Below, one piece after another: positions 40,701 through 52,700 of a stretch of DNA of 60,000 nt. This DNA is from Membranipora membranacea (Eukaryota; Bryozoa; Gymnolaemata; Cheilostomatida; Membraniporidae), in contig OU612066.1 of assembly GCA_914767715.1 (NCBI GenBank), forward strand, positions 31,782,283-31,842,282, given 5' to 3'. Every line of letters starts with the position of its first letter. Position 1 is the stretch's first letter. A program made the translations under genes and the position numbers. A model generated the notes under the pieces. The model searched no databases and was not told where the DNA came from. It saw only the letters and a program-made list of their open reading frames with translations.

Positions 40701-43700
40701 TTAAAGTTATTGTTGTAACTAGTAACTACGTCTTATTGCATATGAGTTTATTCTTTGGATTTACTATTCAGCAGATTTTCAGCTAGACTAGAAATAGTAT
40801 CTTTATCAGCAGCAACATTATGAAAACAACCCCATAAACAATATCCTAGACAATGGCTCTCACTCTCATGACTAACTTGAATGAGAACTTAAATAATCAC
40901 CCAGGCACAGCAATGTAATCAATAACACATTGAAAAGCGTGAAAAGCGTGATGAATGAAAGTACTATTATTTGCATTTTCTGACCAATCATAAAGCATAC
41001 AAGCGCATTACCACGAAGTTAACATTTGTGTCTATGTAATATGATTCTAAATAGTTTTCTATAAATTTCATGGTCTTCGTGGCGCAATCGGTTAGCGCGT
41101 TCGACTGTTAATCGAAAGGTTGGTGGTTCAAGCCCACCCGAGGACGATTGTTTTGGGATTTGGAGCCCTAGCCTCAATCTGTAGAACCACTCAACTGCCC
41201 AGGAGGAGGCCAACTGTAAATTTCACTTTGCCTGACAATAATCTCAAATTTGCAAAAAATATAATGCCTCATCTTAAAACTTAAAAGCCCTCAAGCACTG
41301 GAGTTCATTAATATCATTTCCATGAATCCATCTTAGGTTAATTGTATTGACATGAAGGTGTCATTTGGTTGGCACAATAATGACCAAAGAAGTATAATTG
41401 ATAGCAAAATGAAGAAAACGACCCAGATCATGCAGATGTTATGAATATAGGCCATTATACTCCTTGCTGCATTTTAACTACCTAATTTTCAAAAAACATT
41501 GTCAATAATTTGTATGTTTGGTTTCCGTAAGAGCCATTCTTGTGAGCAGCTTTTACTCAGTCTTCTAGATGTCTGGAAATCAAAACTTGATTCTTCTTCA
41601 CCTTGCTATATTTCAGCATTATCATTGGACGTTAGAAAGGCATTTGATTCAGTAAATCATCAACTTTTACTCACCAAATTAAAATATCTCGGTATAGCAG
41701 AATCTGCTCAATCAATGCTATCGTCCTATTTGGATAATAGATTTCAGTGTTTTAAAGTTGGCAATGCCACATCTGGAGTTCTAAATATTAAAAGTGGTGT
41801 TCCTCAAGGTTCAATTTTGGGGCCATTGCTTTTCAATATTGCCATAAATGATCTATTAGGTAAATTTTCAAATTCATTTGCCTTTGCTGATGATACTTTG
41901 ATTTTTGAGATATCCGATTCTCTAAATGAAGCAATATCAAAATCAGAATCTCTTGTTACAATGGTAACAAATTGGTATTCTGTCAATGGTTTTAATCTAA
42001 ATTTAGACAAAACCCAGTTTTGTGTATTTTCGAACAGAAAGGTTGAAACAATACCTAATCTTGTTTCAAATAATGTACAAATCAAATCAGCAACTTCAAT
42101 TAAACTCTTAGGCGTGATCTTGGACCAGCATCTGTCATTGAAAACCTATGTTGAGTCCCTGGTATTAAAATCTAACAGAGTTTTATTCTGTCTCTCTAAA
42201 ATTCGAAAATTTGTCAATCCTTCACATCTGCTTCAAGCGTATAAATCGTATGTTCGTCCCATCTTGGAATATTGTTCTTCTCTGTTATTAAATACTTCTG
42301 ATTACAACTCTAACTTGTTAGAACTTTGTCAAAACAGAGCCATCAGGATAATTCTTGGTACCAACTCATTTTTTTCTATCTCAACTGGTCGTGCGACTTT
42401 GAATCTTTCCACTCTGGGTGACAGGAGGAGGGCAACTTTTGATAGGTTTGTCAAAAATGCCTCTCTAGGCAAGAACACCTCATTTTTCATCCTTAAACTA
42501 ATCAATTCCTGCAAAATGCACAATAGAGTTTTGCGGTCAGGACGTAGAATAATTAAACCAAAATATAGGACCAAATATGGTAAAACAAGATTTTTAAACC
42601 AATTCATTTCATTTAGTAAAGCGTAATAATATATATCAATCAATCACAAGCATACTGTAAAAATTTTTCTCCCAACTGATTATCATTTCTGTCCATATCT
42701 ATAAATATTTTTCTTTCTTTTTTGTTTTGTTTATGAGGTCAAAAAGTTGTTATTTTCCTTTGTTTATGACATACTTATGCATATGAAAACCTCAATAAAT
42801 CATTATAATAATAATATTTATTTATTCATTAATATATACCTGAACAAAACAATGTTATTTTCCATGTGATTGATGTTGAGGAACAATAACGTTATGTTAA
42901 TAGATGTATTATTACAATTCCCTCCAGTCATATATATGCTTTTATGTTTGTATTGTAGATGTGGACGAATGCCAGACAAGCACTCACCAATGTGAAGGTG
43001 GATGTGAGAACTCACCAGGCTCTTATACATGCACTTGTCAAAATGGATTTAGGCTCTCCTCCAACAACCTCAACTGTGAAGGTGAGCAAAACAATAGCAA
43101 TGCGTTACTTTTGACCTATGTCCATTTACTAGTTGAAGAAAGACTGAGAGAATTCTCGTTAATATGAGTTCACCAAAACCAGCTGTCATGTCAATTTCCA
43201 TTATAAACATTGATGTACCAAAAATAATATTTGTTTTGCTGACGTGGTATGTTGCTGACTTATATTCAGATGTCGATGAATGCGGCGAGAATGCTGATAT
43301 TTGTGGAGGCGGTCGTTGTGAGAACGAAGCCGGAGGATATCGATGTATCTGCACTGATGGCCTGGAACTCTCTGAGGACCTTATCACCTGCAGAGGTATG
43401 GATGAACAATTTTGCGTGATTACACTATAAAAATCCTTCTTTTGCTGGCGTGAGTCGAAAGTGGATCAATATTATAGGGGTCTTGCGCATTGCTGTAAAA
43501 AATATAAAGGCACCTAGTGGTGGTACCGTTGCGCCGGAGGAGAATAGCAAAAGTAGGTTCTACCGAGATTTGAACTCGGATCGCTGGATTCAAAGTCCAG
43601 AGTGCTAACCATTACACCATAGAACCTCAGATGTATGCTGGCCAATGTAAATCTGAACAGTATATAAACACGCCCATTTATTGATCTAGCTTCACGCTGG

Positions 43701-46700
43701 TTAATGATTATAGACATTCAATAGGCTTATCTTGAGACAAGCATGATTGATAGCTTGAAGCGTAAAAGATATCACTTATGCTTTTATTTATTTATACTTG
43801 ATGTAGCTCTGTACTATCAAACTTCATTTCCGTACATTATTTTATTTCGTGGTTTCTACCATAAACAAAACACTTGGTTTCCACTGAGCAGCCCATAGGG
43901 AATATAGTTTAGAATAGATCATCTTATATTGACTTCTCATAACTTGTATGTTTTTCTGTTTAAGATATTGATGAATGTGCACTGAATCCTCGTATATGTG
44001 GAGATGGAACTTGTGAGAATGCATTCGGCTCTTATACCTGTGACTGCAGACCCGGATTCTCTAAGAAACTATATGATGTTGGGTATGTAGGATTTATGCA
44101 TTAATCTCATAGAACCAGCACAAATTGATATCAAAATTTGTCGAAATTTGATGAAAATACTTGTTATATAGATTGATGTGAATGAAAAAAATAGGAAGTC
44201 GGTTACAATTTTATAAATAAAGTCAGCACGAACAAGGAGACACATAAATGTCCATCCCGCGCTCAAGGCATTTTATTTGGGAGGTTTAGAAATTGTAAGC
44301 ATCTTAAACATATATTATCATGAAATAAGACCAGCCACCAAATCACTTCACATGGTTATTGTTTTAACTCTCATTCCCAGGTGTACAGATGACAATGAAT
44401 GTCTCGCTCCAAACAGATGTCATATTGAGGCTGAATGTCAGAATGTGCCGGGCAATTATATCTGCCAATGTAGGATTGGTTATGCTGGGGATGGATTCTT
44501 CTGCAGAGGTTTGTATTTACGCAAATCAGTGTTATTAATGCATCCAAATAAGAAACTTTAAATCAAACATCAAACATTTAATCCATATTGCGTGGTGTTT
44601 TATGTATGGGATTCATATTCATATATCATTACTGTTGATATTTTAGACATAAATGAGTGTTTAGTCAACAATGGAGGCTGTGACCCTGATGCTCAATGTA
44701 TTAATACACCAGGCAGTGTTATATGTGTATGTGATAACGGGTATACAGGGAGTGGACGAGAGTGTTACGGTAAGTTGTCTGAATATTGTAAAATTCTCAA
44801 ATAACATTTTGAGTATGTCAACATTGCTTCCAAGATATTATGGGTCCTGACTCCAATAAGTTGGTGTCTTTTGCCCTGTATATTTATGGACGAGTGCCAA
44901 TCATGTTGATGTCGATAAGTATTATATTTGGTTTTCTGTTACAGATATTGATGAATGTGGAGAGAACTTAGAGTTGTGTCAGAATGGACAATGTCTCAAT
45001 GAGCCAGGAGCTTATCAATGTGAATGTGACATGGGCTTTGCTCCTACTCCTTATAATAGGGGATGTCAAGGTTAGCAAACACAAGTCATAAGATCTTGTA
45101 GTATGAGTAAGATTAAAATACTTCCAGTTTGTTTTTGTCTTGCCAACGTTGGACAAAAGTCAACAAATAATTCCCCATATTCTGATTGAGGAATCTTGCT
45201 GTTTGCGAATAAATAGAAGATTGGGCTGCCCCTAAAGAGGGACGCAAGGTGCCCTAAAACCTCATACTGAGAATGTGATACATCCTAGAAAACTAGAATG
45301 CATCCAAGAGGTGAGGCCATGGTGGACCTCCTAATCGTGGGTGTGCAGCGAGCTGCCAAAACTGAACTGGCACTAATCGGCCATTGGCATTGACACTTTG
45401 ATCTTAGCCAATAGGCCGAGAAGCGATTGAGGAATCTTAGACTCAAAATTAGCAGAAGCCCATACAGTGTAAATCCATGTCATCATCGCCGTTATATGAC
45501 CGCTATGTCAAGCTGTGTGTTATGTAACATTTTAATTTGTTTATGTCTGATTTTTTAGACATCAATGAATGTCTGGAGTTTGAGAATCTCTGTATGAACG
45601 GAATATGTGACAACATAGTGGGAATATTCCAATGTATCTGCAATCAGGGTAAGTATAAACAAGGGAGACAAACCTAAAAACTGTGCGTCAGCCGGGAATC
45701 GAACCCGGATCTATTGCTTGGAAGGCAACAATGCTAACCTTTACACCACCGACGCTGGATGAGTATTATATAAAGTGCCATAAACAGGCCAGACTATAAT
45801 TAGGATTAAAGCCTTGCAGCCTGTCACAACAAACACTGTGAATAATGACAGGTGCCCTCATAAAGCATAACTCAATCATATATTTATCAACAGGGGGCAC
45901 CTAAGCAAATTTGCATGAATGACAACTAGCCCATCATTTGTGATTGATCATCTTATACCAAATTAAAGTTGCAGCTTACAGCCCTAAACACTGTTGGATT
46001 TTTTGTGACTGCTTCAAATTCCCAAACCAGTATCTATCTCCATATGGGCCAGTGTAAATTGGGTGGATGGTTTTTTTCAATAATATACTTGCAGCGGTTG
46101 TTAACAGCCTTGGACTCAAGACAGGCTACTTTGTACAGGATAACAGTCTGGGGGGGGGGGGGGTAAATTGGTGTATCATGTAATAATGTATCATTTTGAG
46201 TACCCCCTTCGGTAAGCATAGCAACTTTTTGGCTCAATGTTGGTTGAAATGTGCTTGAATTCACATTCAGATATGATGACTGCTGATATGATTTCATTTT
46301 TAGGTTATGCGCTTGATCAGAGCAGAAGTAACTGTACTGATATAGATGAATGTGCTAACCCAGAGTCGTGTAAATTTGGAGAGTGTGTCAATAAACTTGG
46401 CAGCTTTGAATGTAACTGTCCTCCTGGTTTTGAACTGCTTGCTTCAGGAAACGCTTGCATAGGTGAGTACATCTGATGTAAAGTGGAGTGTAAAAACGTT
46501 GATGACTCAGAGTAACTACATTATGTGGCAATGTATGCTGCCTTGTCAGGGTTGTTGCCCTATCATGTAATGTGGCCCGTATCCTACATAGAACCAATGG
46601 TGGGTAAGTCGGAGACTTTCTCTGGTAAAAAGCAGTGCGTCAGCCGGGAATCGAACCCGGATCTATTGCTTGGAAGGCAACAATGCTAACCTTTACACCA

Positions 46701-49700
46701 CCGACGCTGGATGATAGGGTGTCTGAGCCCTCCCGAAGCTCCACGAGGTTCTGGTGATCCCATGGCAACCGATTAATTATGCAATGTCTTCAGGTTTTAG
46801 TGCCATCCCTGCCAGCTCAACAGGTTAATTAGTTTGATGATCCACGTACCAACAGAGCCATTACCCCTTATAATGTTGGTCAATGGAGAATCATCATGTC
46901 TTCCATATCAAAAGACCGATGTATTTCAGATCATTGATTTCCAGAAAATCCTATTCTTGTCCTTCTCTGTACGATGATTTTTTTCTATTTTGAAAGATCG
47001 CCGAAGAGGATCATGTTATATGAATGCTCCTGAGTTTGGTGAGGGAAGTTGTACTGCCAGCTATCCCCAGAGAATAACTCGATCTGAATGCTGCTGTAGT
47101 ATCGGTGAAGGTTGGGGACAGAACCCTGGATTCTGTGAAGCTTGTCCTGATAAGGACACACCAGAGTTTACAGACTTGTGTCCAGGTGAGCTAAGCTCAT
47201 TGAGAAACATAGTTTTGGTATCAGATGTCATGCCAAATATCTTATGCCCTGTATTTGTTATGCATATAGAGGTACCAACAAATAATTGCAAACAGTATCA
47301 TTTATTGATGATTTACAACAGCCCGGTTACAACAGATCAGCCCAGCTCCTCAAATTTGATCAAACAGGTGAAACTCCATCAAAGCAAAAGTGTTTAAAAT
47401 ATATGTAAAATGCCATGTCTGTCTACAGCCTGCAGTCAAGAAAACTTATCAATGTTTTGATTTTCTTCTTCGAGGTGGAGCAGGTTTGGTTCCGTCGGAG
47501 AGTCTTGGTGAGGTTATTATGGGTGACTTGAATGAATGTGAAGAGCTGCCAAGTCTGTGTAAAGGCGGTACATGTCAGAACACATTCGGATCATTCCAAT
47601 GTACATGTCCACTCGGCTATGTGTTAGATTCAACTTACATCTGTATAGGTAAGTGTGAATACTGCAAAACATACATATTTGTAGACTGGGTTTTCATCAA
47701 TTTTACTCTTGATGATGCTGAACATATCTTTTAGAAGTTTTAATTAGGATGGGAAATTCTACCGTTCACTACCGATCCTAAATTGATTTCGAACCATATG
47801 CAATAAGCTGTCATTAATATAACCACTTAAAATTTATTCTTGTATTTTCTTTTTCTATCTGCAGATGTCAATGAGTGCGATGTGTACCCTGGCATATGTG
47901 GTGTTGGGACTTGTGTCAACACTAAAGGAAACTACACATGTGTATGTCCTGAAGGCCACCTGCTCATGCCTGACAAAAATTGCATGGGTGAGTAACACGC
48001 GAATGCCTTACAAGCAGTGGTGGAAATGGAAATAAATAAGTGCCTATACACCAAACACTGAGATCAATCCAACGAGTAGCGTTGGCCGGCTGAGCAGCGG
48101 GGTGGGTCCGGGAGGGGCGCAGCGCCCTCCTGGTGACGGGGGGGGGGCGGGGGTCGGTTGCAGGGGTTCTCCCCCGTGAATTTTTTGTGATATTTTTGCC
48201 CTAATTACAATAATGTTTCTGGTGTATCTTTTTGTCTTTTTGAGCCTAAATCTAAGAGCATGTTTTCGCTGAAGCAAACAGTAAAGTAAAAGTTAACAAA
48301 CCCTACAATACAACATAAACAAACTTATCCCAGCATACAAAGTGCACAGCAGTGATAGGTTATAAGTGCCTATACACTTATTCAAGGTGTATAGGCATTG
48401 ATGTGAACTTCCTATACACCGTAGAGGCCAGTATAGGCCCATTTCCACCACTGCCTACAAGTAATATTTACAGATTAACAATGAGTATAGGGTTTAAGTA
48501 ATTATTTTAAAGAATTTTTATTTAGCCTTTAAATCCGCTATCATCAGTAAAATTGCAATTATGTCATAACTAGTTGAAATTTCTATCAGATAAATAAGAA
48601 TCCTCGAATCCTATGCAAATTTCCAGCCTGCAGGGTAATTATTATGGCCAGCACAATACAATCTATTTGTATAAACTGGCACAGTTGATTTGTATTAATC
48701 ATTGGATCACGTAGAATTCACTCTCTTCATCAAAACCAGTGACATATATCCTCAAAGTCACATGTAGCAAACCAGTGCTTCAGAGATTTATTTATACTTT
48801 ATTTTGTAGATATGAGGAAATCTACCTGCTACACCAGGTTTTATAACACCACAGGACCTCCATTTAAGAGTATATGTGACAACCCTCTAGCTATGGAGCT
48901 GACCAGAAAACTCTGCTGCTGTACTGTTGGTCAGGGGTGGCTCGATCCAGATGTCTTAGCTGTGATAGACGAAAAAGATGCCCCTCTATCATGTGATGTC
49001 TGTCCCATTCAGGGAACAGGTACAATACACCACCTTCATCCCTATTGTGGATTACATACTTTATTCATTGACAAGTTAAGTCCACCTGAAAAATAGAGGA
49101 CAATTTCTAAAAAGCTGGGAATTATTTGCTCATAAAATGATGTATATCATCCAATTTAGTGCAACATAAACTTATAACTTCTCTTGCTTTTTAGATGATC
49201 ATCAATCTCTTTGTGGCCTGAGACCTGGATACGTATTTGACAACGGTGAGTATTTATTTTGTCTGCCAGTGCAAAAGTAGCATTAGTTTTGTAGTACCTA
49301 TATATATCAACAATCAAACCAACACTGCGGTGCTTTAATGGCTCTCGAATTCACAAGGCCTCATTATAGCTAAATATATGCTAGTTATCAAATAAATAGC
49401 AAGGCTCAACAAGTGTTTGCCCGAATGTCATAATGAAGGCTCCCACTTTTCCTTTTCTAGAAATAAATGAATGTGACGTTATCCCCAACCTCTGCCTCAA
49501 TGGTAACTGTGTCAACACCGAGGGCAGCTTCACCTGTGACTGTAATCAGGGATATGTGTACGATCCAAAACTACTCTACTGTGTGGACACAGATGAATGT
49601 ATATTCCAGCCATGTCACGAGACAGCCATATGTAGAAATGAGCCTGGCGCTTTTAGCTGTGTCTGTCCTGATGGCTTTCTCATGAATGAAACGGAATTCT

Positions 49701-52700
49701 TTTGCTCAGGTAAAGATATATTGTGAGAAGTAAGAAATGAAAACTAACTTAACTAAATTCTATAAACATCAATGATGTTGCTAATTTAACATATGAAATG
49801 TAATAGAAATCTGCAAGACTTTTCAATCACATGGACTTTCTTTCAGACATCGATGAATGCCAAGACCCAGCTGCCTGTGATCACGGTACCTGCACCAACA
49901 CCATTGGTGGATTTGTCTGTCAGTGCGATGATGGATTCACTCCCTCACTCAGCAGACAGAAATGCCTTGGTATGTATTAGTAGATGGAAAACTGCTGTTA
50001 AAGACCAATAGAAAGGTCATATTAATATATTTACAGGACCTATCCTGACATATTTCACTGATGTGATATGCACTTATACGGTCTATTGCAGCAAGTAATT
50101 GAATTGCAAGATCTTTGGTAGAATTTGCACTGTATTGACGAAATTTGACCTCAGTTACCCAGTTGATTGCATAAAATGATGGAGCTGAGCGCATCACAAT
50201 GTTTTAAAATGAAACTTACCGAGGTGACGCATCTGAATGCCTCTCTTACACAAAGCTCACCCACATTTGAGAAGCATTATTATTCTGAACTCGCTCGAAT
50301 ATAAAACGACCTTAAGAATAAAATTAATTAAAAGTCATATCTGCAAAAGTAAGCTCTCCGTGACAGGGAATCGAACCCTGGTCTCCCGCGTGACAGGCGG
50401 GGATACTCACCACTATACTATCACGGATTGGCTGGTTGTGGGGAAAGAGCACTTTAGCCAGAATCACCGATAACATTTGGTTCAGTCTCTTTGATTCAGT
50501 CGCTCCCATTGACATTTGATTGACATGGCAACACCGAAAATGTATCATAATCTTGTAACAAATAAAGCATGGCTATCAGTATTGTTAAATTTCTATGTTT
50601 GGGTTTGAAACTTAAGTAGACATACTAGCTTGATTGAAAATTTGAGAAGTGAAATGTAAATGCCGTGATTCAACTTACTAATTGCCCAGACCCTACCTGA
50701 AACTTTTGCAAAAGCAAGCTCTCCGTGACAGGGAATCGAACCCTGGTCTCCCGCGTGACAGGCGGGGATACTCACCACTATACTATCACGGATTGGCTGT
50801 TTGTGGGGAAAGAGCACTTTAGCCGGAATCACCGATAACATTTGGTTCAGTCTCTTTGATTCAGTCGCTCCCATTGACATTTGATTGACATGGCAACACT
50901 GAAAATGTATCATAATCTTGTAACAAAAAGAGCATGGCTATCAGTATTGTTAAATTTCTATGTTTGTTAAGTAGACATACTAGCTTGATTGAAAATTTGA
51001 GAAGTGAAATGTAAATGCTGTGATTCAACTTACTAATTGCCCAGACCCTACCTGAAACTTTTGCAAAAGCAAGCTCTCCGTGACAGGGAATCGAACCCTG
51101 GTCTCCCGCGTGACAGGCGGGGATACTCACCACTATACTATCATGGATTTGCTGGGCATTGTGGGAAATATAAATGGTGTGATACATTAGAACAGTTTGA
51201 ACCTGATAAAGAACTGACGCCTGATTGGTCACCACTATACTATCTCAGATTGACTGTTTGCGTCGAAAGAGCAATTTAACCAGAATCCCTGATAATCTTG
51301 GGTTCAGGCGCTCCCATAGACAAAACATGTTTATGGTCTCTCCTGTCAAAATGGGAAGATTTAAAAATACAAATTACGAACCCAAATACAAAGTTACCAA
51401 GGCGTTGTGGGATAGTTCCTGATCTGTCCGTAATTTCATCTGCCCCTCCTACCTCCAACTTTTGCAAAAGCATGCTCTCCGTGACAGGGGATACTCACCA
51501 CTATACTATCACGGATTGGCTGGTAAGGGAGATGAGTCAAGAAAGTGTCTTACCTCGTCCCTCATAAGGAAAAGGAAATCTCCCCAGGCATCTGTGATAA
51601 TGCCTTGGTGGCTATTGTTAGTAATCCCACCCCACAGACCAAACGTCATATCGCCCAGCTTGTCCCAACCCAATCTCAATGAACGATGAATTTCTGTAAC
51701 CATTAATTTCAAATGAATTGATGAAGAAAAATACTTCCACGCTCTTCGCCACTTATCATTCGTCCTGTCCTCCATAATCAAGGCAATAACCAAATATACT
51801 GCTTATAAATCAGAATATTCAGACGTCCCTATGCACTGTTGCATAGAGCTCTAGTTCCATATACTGAAGTTGTGATGCATGAATTTTTGTTAATTTTCAG
51901 ACATGAATGAATGCGACCTACAGCGCGACATGTGTGGAAACGGAACCTGCACCAACATGATGGGCTCATATAAATGTGAATGTGACGACAACTTTGAACT
52001 TGGACCGAGCGGCCGCTGCCAAGGTGAGGATGTTTGTGTTTTGCCCGAGTCCATTTATTGGATGACCAGCTTGCAAGACATTGCAGCAATTACTGGTGAT
52101 GATCTATATCTATAAGGTGTTGCACATCTGAGGATGAATTGTATAATAGTACTCCTTGATAGTACTCATGCAAGAAATAAGGACAATCCCTAAAAAAATG
52201 TGCGTCAGCCGGGAATCGAACCCGGATCTATTGCTTGGAAGGCAACAATGCTAACCTTTACACCACCGACGCCAGATGTTTGGTTAGACCTTGTCTAAGA
52301 ATTTTGCAGAACACCTGGTAGCATGTTGATGAATTGGTAGAGATAAGCACATTATGTCTGTCGCCACATTCACATGTTCTGTTGCGTTGCGTAGTTATTC
52401 CAACGTGGCATACCACAGGGTTGTGGTAGATAATGATTATAATTATCTCAAAAGTGCTGGTAGCTATAACTGATATCCTGTTATTAATCACCTGTCAGTA
52501 TTTCTTTTGGATATGTGATTGGAAATCCTTCAATAGAATAGTTGATACCACTGATATATATTCCATCAATGGTTTATATCAATGGAATTCATATCAATGG
52601 TTGATACCCATCAAGGCTGAAAGAAGTGAATTATATATGTTTTAAACAAATGAAATAAATGTTGAAAAATCTCTGAATGATATTGTCCTTTATGATTTCC

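Larger units (their letters stand above)
36321..42958 (+). other. Fibrillin intron 26: tRNAs, two hAT-like elements, LINE
   Basis: This is the longest completed intron (6.6 kb). It contains two hAT-like elements, three tRNA-Asn genes, one tRNA-Trp and a truncated LINE. The flanking EGF exons join in frame, so no coding exon is missing. Confidence 0.7.
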
